A stretch of 42,101 nt of DNA from assembly GCF_001879695.1 (NCBI RefSeq), contig NZ_MNBL01000072.1, positions 1 through 42,101 of the forward strand, in the 5' to 3' direction. The notes beneath the pieces are model-generated. The model was not told where the DNA came from. It did no database searches and saw only the letters and a list, made by a program, of their open reading frames with translations. Shown here piece after piece: positions 1-6,489 of the stretch. The translations under genes and the position numbers were made by a program. The DNA comes from Nioella sediminis. GTDB taxonomy: Bacteria > Pseudomonadota > Alphaproteobacteria > Rhodobacterales > Rhodobacteraceae. Position 1 is the stretch's first letter. The number at the start of each line of letters is the position of its first letter.

Positions 1-67
1 GCGGGTGAAGAGCGCGCCCGCGCCGCGACGATGCCAATCGGCGCAAGACCTGCCAGAAAACTCTTGC

Positions 68-82
68 GAACGGACCGTGAAC
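68..82 (+). promoter_or_regulatory. LexA (SOS) box upstream of uvrD/pcrA
   Basis: The sequence reads GAAC (68-71), seven bases, GAAC (79-82). GAAC-N7-GAAC is the complement of GTTC-N7-GTTC, the direct-repeat LexA site known from Rhodobacter and rhizobial alphaproteobacteria. It lies 41 bp before the chosen helicase start, where a promoter would be expected. The motif is seen directly; LexA control is inferred. Confidence 0.65.
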
Positions 83-123
83 AATACTTTAACTCGTCCA
101 AGGCTTGGTCTAGGCTTTCGCGC

Positions 124-2535
124 ATGGATATTTTCGACGATGAAGAGGCCTTCGCGGCCGCCTCCCTTTCGCAACGCGCCATGGCGGCGCGGCCTCAGCC
201 TTATCTCGACGGGCTCAACCCGCCGCAGCGCGAGGCGGTGGAAACGCTCGACGGTCCGGTCCTGATGCTGGCGGGGGCCGGGACGGGCAAGACCCGCGCG
301 CTCACGGCCCGCATCGCGCATCTTCTGTCGACCGGCAAGGCGCGCCCGAACGAGATCCTTGCCGTCACCTTCACCAACAAGGCTGCGCGGGAAATGAAGA
401 CCCGCGTGGGCAACCTGCTTGGCCAGCCCGCCGAGGGGATGCCCTGGCTTGGCACGTTCCACGCGATCTGCGTCAAGCTTCTGCGCCGCCACGCGGAACT
501 GGTGGGGCTGAAGTCGAATTTCACGATTCTCGACACGGACGATCAGGTCCGGCTGATGAAGCAGCTGATCATCGCCGAGAATATCGACGAGAAACGCTGG
601 CCCGCCCGCGCGCTGGCCGCGGTCATCGACAAGTGGAAGAACCGCGCCTGGACGCCCGAAAAGGTGCCAGCAGGTGAGGCGGCGGCCTTCAACAACCGGG
701 GCGTGGAGCTTTACGCCGCCTACCAGCAACGCCTGAAATCCCTCAACGCCTGCGATTTTGGCGACCTGCTTCTGCACATGGTCACGATATTCCAGACCCA
801 TGACGATATCCTCCAGCAATACCAACGCTGGTTCCGCTACATCCTTGTGGACGAATACCAGGACACCAACGTCGCCCAGTATCTGTGGCTGCGGCTTCTG
901 GCGCAGGCGCACAAGAATATCTGCTGCGTGGGCGATGACGACCAGTCGATCTATGGCTGGCGCGGGGCAGAAGTGGGGAACATCCTGAAATTCGACAAGG
1001 ATTTCCCCGGTGCCAAGGTGATCCGGCTGGAGCAGAATTACCGGTCGACGCCGCATATCCTCGCCGCCGCCTCTGGCGTGATTGCGGGCAACAAGGGGCG
1101 GCTTGGCAAGGAGCTCTGGACCGAGGCGGAGGAGGGCGAGAAGGTCCGCCTGATCGGCCATTGGGACGGCGACGAGGAGGCAAGGTGGGTCGGCGAGGAA
1201 ATCGAGGCGATGCAAAGGGGCACCCGCGGCATGGCCCCGATAAGTGCCAACAACATGGCAATCCTCGTGCGTGCCTCGCACCAGATGCGCGCCTTCGAGG
1301 ACCGCTTCCTGACCATCGGCCTGCCCTACCGCGTCATCGGCGGCCCCCGCTTCTACGAGCGGATGGAGATCCGCGATGCCATGGCCTATTTCCGGCTGGT
1401 GGTGAGCCCCGAGGACGATCTGGCCTTTGAACGGGTCGTCAACACCCCCAAGCGCGGCCTTGGCGACAAGGCGCAGCAGAAAATCCAGATGGCGGCGCGC
1501 TCGAACGGCGTCTCGCTGTTGGAGGGGGCCAGGATTTTGCTGGCTGCGAAGGGGCTGACCGGCAAAGGCGCCAAGGAATTGCAGCGATTTGTCGAGGGGA
1601 TCGAGCGCTGGCGCGGGCTGATGATGGGGCCGATGCGGGCTGTGGGTCCTGTGGACGATCTTATAGAAGATGATGTCCCGCAAGGCACCCTGAACCATGT
1701 CGAACTGGCCGAGATGATCCTGGAGGAGTCCGGCTACACCGAGATGTGGCAGAACGACAAGACACCCGAGGCACCCGGACGGCTGGAAAACCTCAAGGAA
1801 CTGGTCAAGGCGCTTGAAGGGTTCGAGAACCTGCAAGGCTTCCTTGAACATGTCAGCCTCATCATGGACAACGAAAGCGACGAGACCGAGGAAAAGGTCA
1901 CTCTGATGACGCTTCACGCCGCGAAGGGGCTGGAATTTCCCGCCGTCTTCCTGCCAGGGTGGGAGGATGGGCTGTTTCCGTCTCAGCGCGCAATGGATGA
2001 GGAGGGGTTGAAGGGCCTCGAAGAGGAACGGCGGCTGGCCTATGTGGGGATCACGCGGGCCGAGGAGATTTGCACCATTTCCTTCGCGGGCAACCGGCGC
2101 GTTTATGGGCAATGGCAAAGCCAACTGCCCTCCCGTTTCATCGACGAATTGCCGGAAGAACATGTGGAGGTGCTGACCCCGCCGGGGCTTTACGGCCATC
2201 AGGGCAGCGGATCGCAGGATTATGGCCGCTCGGGGCTGGAGGAACGCGCCGTGCGGGCCGATGTCTACAACTCCCCCGGCTGGAAGCGGCTCCATGCCAA
2301 TACCGGCGCGCGCGGCACCAGCCAGCCCCGCGAATCGCGCAACTTCACCATTGACGCGTCGGCAGACTCCGCCTTCACCATCGGCGAGCGGGTCTTTCAC
2401 CAGAAATTCGGCTATGGCCGGGTCGAGGGCGTGGAAGGCGACAAGCTGGAAATCGCCTTCGACAAGGCCGGGATCAAACGGGTGGTAGGCCGGTTTCTGG
2501 TGGCCGCCGATCAGGCGGATGACGTGCCGTTCTGA
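124..2535 (+). CDS. uvrD: UvrD/PcrA-type ATP-dependent DNA helicase
   Basis: Superfamily 1A 3'-5' DNA helicase acting in nucleotide excision repair, mismatch repair and removal of RecA filaments. The 803-residue protein has the Walker A motif GAGTGKT near residue 50, VDEYQDTN (motif II) near 241, GDDDQSIYGWRGAE (motif III) near 270 and TLMTLHAAKGLEF (motif V) near 590. The C-terminal tail, from about 740, holds the short FxHxKFGYGRV-like segment typical of PcrA/UvrD tails. An upstream in-frame ATG exists at 31, but the start at 124 (MDIFDDEEAF) matches the family and keeps the LexA-type box at 68-82 outside the gene. Length is a little above the usual 720-780. Induction by DNA damage is inferred from the box. 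Confidence 0.95.
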   Translation: MDIFDDEEAFAAASLSQRAMAARPQPYLDGLNPPQREAVETLDGPVLMLAGAGTGKTRALTARIAHLLSTGKARPNEILAVTFTNKAAREMKTRVGNLLGQPAEGMPWLGTFHAICVKLLRRHAELVGLKSNFTILDTDDQVRLMKQLIIAENIDEKRWPARALAAVIDKWKNRAWTPEKVPAGEAAAFNNRGVELYAAYQQRLKSLNACDFGDLLLHMVTIFQTHDDILQQYQRWFRYILVDEYQDTNVAQYLWLRLLAQAHKNICCVGDDDQSIYGWRGAEVGNILKFDKDFPGAKVIRLEQNYRSTPHILAAASGVIAGNKGRLGKELWTEAEEGEKVRLIGHWDGDEEARWVGEEIEAMQRGTRGMAPISANNMAILVRASHQMRAFEDRFLTIGLPYRVIGGPRFYERMEIRDAMAYFRLVVSPEDDLAFERVVNTPKRGLGDKAQQKIQMAARSNGVSLLEGARILLAAKGLTGKGAKELQRFVEGIERWRGLMMGPMRAVGPVDDLIEDDVPQGTLNHVELAEMILEESGYTEMWQNDKTPEAPGRLENLKELVKALEGFENLQGFLEHVSLIMDNESDETEEKVTLMTLHAAKGLEFPAVFLPGWEDGLFPSQRAMDEEGLKGLEEERRLAYVGITRAEEICTISFAGNRRVYGQWQSQLPSRFIDELPEEHVEVLTPPGLYGHQGSGSQDYGRSGLEERAVRADVYNSPGWKRLHANTGARGTSQPRESRNFTIDASADSAFTIGERVFHQKFGYGRVEGVEGDKLEIAFDKAGIKRVVGRFLVAADQADDVPF

Positions 2536-2584
2536 GCGTTAGGCCCACAGTATCATAACCATCAGGGAATTGCGGCACAGGCTT

Positions 2585-2842
2585 CTAGCCGATCTTGAGA
2601 TTTCGTGCCCGCCCAATCAAGTCCGGTTTTACAGTGAATGACTGTCTGGCTTGGCTGTAGTCCGGCGAAAAGGTCACGGATTTTCCCTGTAGCAACTCAG
2701 GAGATGTACGGAGAAAGATCATATCGGCCTCGGAAAACCAGTAGGTTTGGCCATCCGAACCATCGATATATCCCTTGCCCGTATCTACCTTGTAGGCGTA
2801 TCCCATCCTATCGCAGATGCTGCGTGATACCGTCCCTTTCAA
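2585..2842 (-). CDS. Small protein, possibly cold-shock-domain-like (TTG start)
   Basis: An 85-residue protein that I cannot assign firmly. It starts at TTG, and a strong Shine-Dalgarno GGAGGG lies about 5 bases upstream, which argues that it is real. The pattern (KGYIDGSDGQTYWFSEADM, then LLQGKSVTFSP) resembles the beta-strands of a cold-shock/OB fold, in which a GxGFI segment is followed by VxF; the aromatic RNA-binding positions are only partly kept. Base composition is visibly less GC-rich than the neighbours. It is convergent with the helicase and lies about 70 bp beyond the end of the LysE-type gene, on the same strand. Function unknown; the cold-shock reading is an inference from pattern only. 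Confidence 0.55.
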   Translation of the reverse strand: MKGTVSRSICDRMGYAYKVDTGKGYIDGSDGQTYWFSEADMIFLRTSPELLQGKSVTFSPDYSQARQSFTVKPDLIGRARNLKIG

Positions 2843-2910
2843 GTTACCCTCCGGTTCATGACACTCTGGCTACTGTTCGGGCCTGCATGGTCGATGTCAA
2901 GCGGAGCCGG

Positions 2911-3507
2911 TCAGCCGATCAAGATCGGCACCAGCGACGCCACCAGCAGCAGCGCCATCACGATATTGAACGCGCGCAGCCGCGCACCGGTGCCGAGGAA
3001 GCGTTTCACCTGCACCCCCATCCAGGCCCAGATCCCGACCGAGGGCAGGTTGATGCAGGCGAAGATTGCCGCCACCATCAGCGCACCTGTCCAGCCCACA
3101 CCTTCGGGCGCGTAATTCGTCTGTGCGGTGATCGACATGAAGATCGCCTTCGGGTTCACCCATTGAAACGCGGCGGCCTGAAGGAAGGTCAGGGGCGTAC
3201 CGACCTCTCCTCCCTCTTTCGGGGGCGCGGCATTGGCGATCTTCCACGCCAGCCACAGCAGATAGGCTGAGCACAGCACCATCAGCACGATCCGCACCGT
3301 GGGGAAGCTCTCGAACACCTGAACCAACCCCAGGCCCAGGATGAAGGTCATGAACCCGTGGCCCAGGCTGACACCCGCCATATGGGGCAGGGTGCGGCGC
3401 AGGCCGAAATTCGCGCCCGAGGCCATCAGCATCAGGTTATTCGGCCCCGGGGTGATCGAGGTCGCAAGCGCATAGCCCATGAGGGCGAGGATCAGGTCTT
3501 GTGTCAT
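2911..3507 (-). CDS. LysE/RhtB family amino-acid exporter
   Basis: Inner-membrane efflux protein of the LysE superfamily, which exports amino acids or related small metabolites. The 198-residue length is typical. The first membrane segment ends in the family hallmark SITPGPNN (near residue 20), and further hydrophobic segments follow near residues 40-65, 70-88, 115-135, 145-165 and 178-198. It is divergent from an Lrp/AsnC regulator that starts 73 bp away, the usual arrangement in which the regulator senses the substrate and switches on the exporter. The actual substrate cannot be read from the sequence. Confidence 0.92.
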   Translation of the reverse strand: MTQDLILALMGYALATSITPGPNNLMLMASGANFGLRRTLPHMAGVSLGHGFMTFILGLGLVQVFESFPTVRIVLMVLCSAYLLWLAWKIANAAPPKEGGEVGTPLTFLQAAAFQWVNPKAIFMSITAQTNYAPEGVGWTGALMVAAIFACINLPSVGIWAWMGVQVKRFLGTGARLRAFNIVMALLLVASLVPILIG

Positions 3508-3580
3508 GGCGCTGACGTTAGGCGGTCCCGCGCGAAATGTAATTGCAAAGTGACGCCTTCAGACGCAAGATGCGCAAGGA

Positions 3581-4033
3581 ATGACGAAGATAGATGCCAA
3601 AGACCGCCAGATATTGCAGGAACTGTCCCGCGACGGGCGGATCAGCAATCTGGAACTGGCCGCCCGCGTGGCCCTGTCGCCCTCGGCCTGCCTGCGGCGG
3701 GTGCAGGCTTTGGAAGCAGCGGGCATCATAACCGGCTATCGCGCGGTGCTCGATCCGGTGAAGATGGGCGTGGGCTTCACCGCCTATCTGACCGTTGGAT
3801 TGGGCGAGCATTCCAAGCGCGCGCAGGAGGCATTCGAACGCGCCATTTCCCGAAGCCCGGAAGTGCGCGAGTGCCACAACATCACCGGCAACGTGGAATA
3901 CCTGCTGCGCGTCGAGGCGGCGGACCTTGTGGCCTACAAGCGCTTTCACACCGATGTTCTGGGTGACATCCCGCAGGTGGCGACGATCACGACCCATGTG
4001 GTCATGGCCTCGCCCAAGGACGACCGCGCCTGA
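3581..4033 (+). CDS. Lrp/AsnC family transcriptional regulator
   Basis: A 150-residue feast/famine regulator. Residues 1-60 form the winged helix-turn-helix (MTKIDAKDRQILQELSRDG, then LELAARVALSPSACLRRVQ). Residues 65-145 form the RAM/ACT-like ligand-binding and oligomerisation domain, with the typical VRECHNITGNVEYLLRVEA stretch. It is divergent from the LysE-type exporter, so it probably controls that gene in response to an amino acid. The start is preceded by an AAGGA Shine-Dalgarno only a few bases upstream. The gene ends 16 bp before the terminator of the convergent small-RNA array. Confidence 0.93.
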   Translation: MTKIDAKDRQILQELSRDGRISNLELAARVALSPSACLRRVQALEAAGIITGYRAVLDPVKMGVGFTAYLTVGLGEHSKRAQEAFERAISRSPEVRECHNITGNVEYLLRVEAADLVAYKRFHTDVLGDIPQVATITTHVVMASPKDDRA

Positions 4034-4048
4034 CCATCCGACAGCACT

Positions 4049-4097
4049 AAAAAGAAAAAGGCGGTGACACCCAGGGAGGAGGAGGGGTGTCACCGCC
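4049..4097 (-). terminator. Rho-independent terminator of the DUF1127/cuckoo transcript
   Basis: On the minus strand a perfect 13-bp GC-rich stem with a 12-base loop is followed directly by a run of ten T broken by one C. The opposite side has no T-run, so it serves the minus strand only. It is unusual that the terminator loop itself carries the anti-SD motif. Confidence 0.9.
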
Positions 4098-4136
4098 AGA
4101 TCTCAGCGTCCTTAAAGGGAGGAGGAGGAACGCCGA
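4060..4136 (-). ncRNA. Cuckoo RNA unit 6 (last, ends at the terminator)
   Basis: The first hairpin is weak (4103-4111 with 4127-4136, one bulge, one G-U). The second is a perfect 13-bp stem (4060-4072 with 4085-4097) whose 12-base loop carries the CTCCTCCTCCC motif. That last hairpin doubles as the terminator stem. Confidence 0.72.
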
Positions 4137-4142
4137 ATTGTG

Positions 4143-4177
4143 GGGCCGATTGGTAAGGGAGGAGATCCGCCCGGCCC
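4143..4177 (-). ncRNA. Cuckoo-type single hairpin (degenerate unit 5)
   Basis: A 6-bp stem (4143-4148 with 4172-4177) closes a larger loop of 23 bases that still holds CTCCTCCC on the minus strand. It lacks a partner hairpin of its own, so it may be a decaying or partly deleted unit. Confidence 0.55.
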
Positions 4178-4189
4178 GTATTTTGTGAG

Positions 4190-4261
4190 GCGGCGGCGCC
4201 AGGGAGGAGGAGAGGCGCCGCCGCGTCATACCGGGCCCTGGGGGAGGAGTCGGACCCGTAT
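4190..4261 (-). ncRNA. Cuckoo RNA unit 4
   Basis: Hairpin 4228-4238 with 4252-4261 (one bulge and one G-U on the minus strand) carries CTCCTCCCC. Hairpin 4190-4200 with 4214-4224 is a perfect 11-bp GC-only stem of the same sequence as the second hairpin of unit 1, with an identical 13-base loop. The reuse of a whole hairpin argues for duplication. Confidence 0.73.
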
Positions 4262-4289
4262 GCGTTGCCCCGTCGGGGGCGGAATATCG

Positions 4290-4360
4290 GGCGGCGACAC
4301 CGGGGAGGATGAGAGGTGCCGCCGCCAATCTACGGACCTAAGGGAGGAGGACGGTCCGTA
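4290..4360 (-). ncRNA. Cuckoo RNA unit 3 (one loop altered)
   Basis: Hairpin 4331-4338 with 4353-4360 is a perfect 8 bp. Hairpin 4290-4301 with 4315-4326 is 12 bp with one G-U on the minus strand. The loop of the second reads GGGGAGGATGAG on the plus strand, so its motif is CTCATCCTCCCC: the anti-SD motif is interrupted by one base while the stem is kept. Confidence 0.72.
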
Positions 4361-4388
4361 ACTGGTGCCCGCGAGGGGCGGTATTTCG

Positions 4389-4462
4389 GGCGATGACACC
4401 AAGGGAGGAGGAGGTGCCACCGCCAGTCTACGAACCCTCAAGGGAGGAGGAGAGGTTCCGTA
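4389..4462 (-). ncRNA. Cuckoo RNA unit 2
   Basis: Hairpin 4429-4436 with 4454-4462 (8 bp, one bulge), then hairpin 4389-4400 with 4413-4424 (12 bp, two A-C oppositions on the plus strand that are G-U in the minus RNA). Both loops keep CTCCTCC. A short GC-rich spacer with its own GCCC/GGGC complementarity separates it from unit 1. Confidence 0.75.
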
Positions 4463-4494
4463 TCCTGTCTGCCCGCGAAGGGCCTTGTCTTTCG

Positions 4495-4564
4495 GCGGCG
4501 GCGCCAGGGAGGAGGAGAGGCGCCGCCGCAGGGCTGCCGGTTAAAGGGAGGAGGAAACCGGCAG
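4495..4564 (-). ncRNA. Cuckoo RNA unit 1 (first after the DUF1127 gene)
   Basis: Two hairpins. The first has a perfect 9-bp stem (4556-4564 with 4534-4542) and a 13-base loop. The second has a perfect 11-bp GC-only stem (4519-4529 with 4495-4505) and a 13-base loop. Both loops read CTCCTCCC-like on the minus strand. This resembles one R. sphaeroides CcsR RNA. Confidence 0.75.
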
Positions 4565-4582
4565 TGTTCAATGTCGTGTCGG

Positions 4583-4804
4583 TCAGTCGATCTGACCGTA
4601 GGCCGCCTCATGCGCGATGGCGCGGATGGAGGCTCGGGAAATACCCAGGTCGTTCAGGTCGCGGTCGCTCAGCTCGCGCAGTTCGGTCAGCGTGTTGCGA
4701 TAGATGCGCCATGCGGCGTATGCTTCTGCGGCTTGCTCGCGGATTTCTGCGAAACGGTCCAGCAGCGAGAGCGAGCCGGTATGGGTTTGGGTTGCGTAGG
4801 CCAT
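4583..4804 (-). CDS. DUF1127 protein, CcaF1-like RNA-binding protein
   Basis: A 73-residue protein with the DUF1127 signature in its C-terminal half: TLTELRELSDRDLNDLGISR near residues 38-57, then ASIRAIAHEAAYG. DUF1127 proteins are small, arginine-rich and helical. The R. sphaeroides member CcaF1 is an RNA-binding protein that is co-transcribed with the CcsR small RNAs and affects their processing. The stop codon lies 19 bases before the first hairpin of the same kind of array, so the assignment to this system rests on both sequence and context. An AAGGA-type ribosome site precedes the ATG. Stress induction, as in Rhodobacter, is inferred. Confidence 0.9.
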   Translation of the reverse strand: MAYATQTHTGSLSLLDRFAEIREQAAEAYAAWRIYRNTLTELRELSDRDLNDLGISRASIRAIAHEAAYGQID

Positions 4805-4896
4805 ATGCCTTGATCCTTCGGTCGGTTGGTCCGGCGGTCAGCGTCGCTTCGTTCTGGCGGCGATCCGTGTCGGCCCGTGTTTGTTTCGATGATCAA

Positions 4897-4924
4897 AAAA
4901 TATCGCAATGCTGCGTCTGCACAA
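4897..4924 (-). promoter_or_regulatory. Candidate promoter of the DUF1127/cuckoo operon
   Basis: On the minus strand TTGTGC (4919-4924) and TATTTT (4897-4902) stand 16 bases apart, about 90 bp before the DUF1127 start. In R. sphaeroides the equivalent operon uses heat-shock-type sigma factors (RpoHI/RpoHII); whether these boxes fit those factors cannot be decided by eye. Confidence 0.3.
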
Positions 4925-4971
4925 TCCCCGAGTTCATCAATGCTGCCATGCAGAAAGTGCATAACGTGGAC

Positions 4972-4997
4972 GTAAGCTGCTCAAATTGCAGGCTTAC
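4972..4997. repeat. Inverted repeat in the DUF1127/mrp divergent region
   Basis: GTAAGCTGC (4972-4980) faces GCAGGCTTAC (4988-4997), with one extra G, around a 7-base centre. It overlaps the start of the candidate mrp promoter and could be an operator. Nothing else recognisable was seen in the stretch between 4805 and 5115 apart from the two candidate promoters. Confidence 0.4.
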
Positions 4998-4998
4998 C

Positions 4999-5026
4999 TT
5001 GGGTCAACCCTGCCTAAAACTATATG
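4999..5026 (+). promoter_or_regulatory. Candidate promoter of the mrp gene
   Basis: TTGGGT (4999-5004), 16 bases, TATATG (5021-5026), about 90 bp before the chosen mrp start. A sigma-70-like reading by eye only. Confidence 0.35.
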
Positions 5027-5115
5027 CTGACTGAATCTTTTAGGGGGGGTGCATGGATCGGCAAAGCGTCCTATCTGTTCGACAAGACACGCGCAGCAAC
5101 AGGAAAGGGCCAGAT

Positions 5116-6201
5116 ATGAGCCAGACTCGCGAAACGATCCTCGCCGCACTGGACAAGCTGTCGTTGCCCGATGGTGGTACGCTCGTCAGCCGCGATATGG
5201 TCCGGGCGTTGCAGATCACCGGCGGCAAGGTCGCTTTCGTAATCGAGGCTCCGTCGCCGGAAGACGCGCGCCGTCTGTCTCCGGTGCGCGATGCGGCAGA
5301 GGCCCTGGTCAAGGGCCTGCCGGGGGTGGAGAGCGCGACAGTCGCCCTGACCGCACATGGCCCGTCCGACAAGCCCGCGCCGGGGCAGGGGGAGCCGCCG
5401 AGCCTGAAGATCGGCGGCCATCCCAAGCCGCAGCAGGGGTCCATGAAACCCGCCACGGTGAAAAGCATCATCGCCGTGGGCTCGGGCAAGGGCGGTGTGG
5501 GAAAGTCCACCGTGTCCTCCAACCTCGCCGTTGCGCTGGCGCGTCAGGGGCGCAAGGTGGGGCTGCTCGACGCCGATATCTACGGCCCCTCGCAGCCGCG
5601 CATGATGGGGGTCAACAAACGCCCCGCCTCGCCCGATGGAAAGACCATCCTGCCGCTGCACAATCACGGCGTCACGCTCATGTCGCTCGGTTTCATGCTG
5701 CCAGAGGATCAGGCGGTTGTCTGGCGCGGGCCGATGCTGATGGGGGCGTTGCAGCAGATGCTAACCCAGGTGGAATGGGGCGATCTGGACGTTCTGATTG
5801 TCGATCTGCCGCCCGGCACCGGCGACGTGGCCATGACCCTGTGCCAGAAATCCGAGGTGACGGGCGCGATTGTCGTCTCGACCCCGCAGGATGTGGCGCT
5901 GCTGGATGCCAAGAAGGCGATCAACATGTTCCAGACGCTCAAAACCCCGATTCTGGGGCTGATCGAGAACATGTCGGTGTTCCATTGCCCCAATTGCGGG
6001 CACGAGGAACATATCTTTGGCCATGGCGGCGTGCGGTCCGAGGCGGATCGGATGGGCGTACCCTTCCTTGGGGAGCTGCCGATATCGCTGGAAACCCGGC
6101 TGGCGGGCGATGGCGGCACCCCGATTGCGGCGGGTGAGGGGCCGATGGCGGAGGCCTATGCCAGCCTTGCCACCCGACTCGTCGAGGGCGGGCTGGCCTG
6201 A
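5116..6201 (+). CDS. apbC: Mrp/ApbC-type iron-sulfur cluster carrier ATPase
   Basis: Mrp/NBP35 family P-loop ATPase that carries and transfers Fe-S clusters in the cytosol. The 361-residue protein has an N-terminal MIP18/DUF59-like domain (residues 1-85), a linker, then the deviant Walker [12 protein letters not shown] near residue 124. The cluster-binding CxxC appears as [11 protein letters not shown] near residue 295. The start at 5116 ([12 protein letters not shown]) is chosen because AGGAAAGGG lies just upstream and the family starts there; an in-frame ATG at 5053 would add 21 poorly conserved residues. An intrinsic terminator follows at 6260. Confidence 0.93.
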   Translation: MSQTRETILAALDKLSLPDGGTLVSRDMVRALQITGGKVAFVIEAPSPEDARRLSPVRDAAEALVKGLPGVESATVALTAHGPSDKPAPGQGEPPSLKIGGHPKPQQGSMKPATVKSIIAVGSGKGGVGKSTVSSNLAVALARQGRKVGLLDADIYGPSQPRMMGVNKRPASPDGKTILPLHNHGVTLMSLGFMLPEDQAVVWRGPMLMGALQQMLTQVEWGDLDVLIVDLPPGTGDVAMTLCQKSEVTGAIVVSTPQDVALLDAKKAINMFQTLKTPILGLIENMSVFHCPNCGHEEHIFGHGGVRSEADRMGVPFLGELPISLETRLAGDGGTPIAAGEGPMAEAYASLATRLVEGGLA

Positions 6202-6259
6202 CGGGGCCGGTTCGGGCGCGGAATGAGCCGCTACCGAAGCTGGAAAATCATGGGAATTG

Positions 6260-6290
6260 CCCCCGGATCGCCCCGCGACCGGGGGTTTTT
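6260..6290 (+). terminator. Rho-independent terminator after mrp
   Basis: CCCCCGG (6260-6266) pairs with CCGGGGG (6279-6285), followed by five T (6286-6290). It lies 58 bp after the mrp stop and separates it from the dcw leader. Confidence 0.85.
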
Positions 6291-6331
6291 CGTGGAAAAC
6301 TGGAAAAAAATCCCATGCCGTGTGGCGCAAG

Positions 6332-6443
6332 AAACACAGCCATATCTTGTGGTTTGCCCTTCCGGCCCCACTCCATCTGCGCAAATCACGGTGATTTCAC
6401 CCCCAAGATGCTGTGTTTTGGGATGGCTCTCGGCAAGATATGG
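6332..6443. repeat. Overlapping inverted repeats upstream of mraZ (two alternative pairings)
   Basis: The segment 6332-6349 can pair in two ways. AAACACAGC plus ATCTTG pairs with CAAGATGCTGTGTTT (6404-6418; 15 bp with a 3-base bulge). CCATATCTTG (6340-6349) pairs perfectly with CAAGATATGG (6434-6443). The two pairings share bases and exclude each other. A smaller palindrome, GGTGATTTCACC, sits at 6390-6401. If the region is transcribed this could switch; if not, the repeats may be protein sites. Confidence 0.5.
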
Positions 6444-6485
6444 GGAATTTTCCCACAAAAAGGGATTGATTGGGAAAACGTTCCA
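6441..6485. promoter_or_regulatory. MraZ-type operator: 10-bp-phased TGGGN boxes
   Basis: Five-base boxes start exactly every 10 bp: TGGGG (6441), TCCCA (6451, inverted), AGGGA (6461), TGGGA (6471), TTCCA (6481, inverted TGGAA). MraZ of E. coli binds TGGGN direct repeats separated by 5 bases in the dcw promoter, so this is the expected operator for autoregulation. A weak promoter reading overlaps it (TTGATT at 6466, 17 bases, GACAAC at 6489). Confidence 0.6.
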
Positions 6486-6489
6486 TGAG

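Larger units (their letters stand above)
4049..4564 (-). ncRNA. Tandem CcsR/cuckoo-type small-RNA array (11 anti-SD hairpins)
   Basis: Eleven hairpins stand in tandem. Ten have CTCCTCC in the loop on the minus strand; one (4290-4326) has a one-base variant. Stems vary in sequence, but mismatches are mostly A-C on the plus strand, which become G-U pairs in a minus-strand RNA, so the transcript is minus strand. The array begins 19 bases after the stop of the DUF1127 gene and ends in an intrinsic terminator. In Rhodobacter sphaeroides a DUF1127 gene (CcaF1) is co-transcribed with four two-hairpin RNAs, CcsR1-4, whose loops carry CCUCCUCCC; this is clearly the same kind of locus, with more hairpins. 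The motif mimics the 16S anti-Shine-Dalgarno end. Processing into separate RNAs is inferred from that system. Confidence 0.88.

Noticed and set aside
4060-4564. Regularly spaced repeats that might suggest a CRISPR array
   Set aside because: The repeated parts are short purine-rich loops inside hairpins with differing stems; there is no constant repeat with unique spacers, and no cas gene is near.
4393-5034. Plus-strand open frame of 213 codons over the hairpin array and the DUF1127 gene
   Set aside because: It runs through the hairpins and opposite to the recognisable DUF1127 gene, with arginine-rich low-complexity translation typical of a shadow frame.
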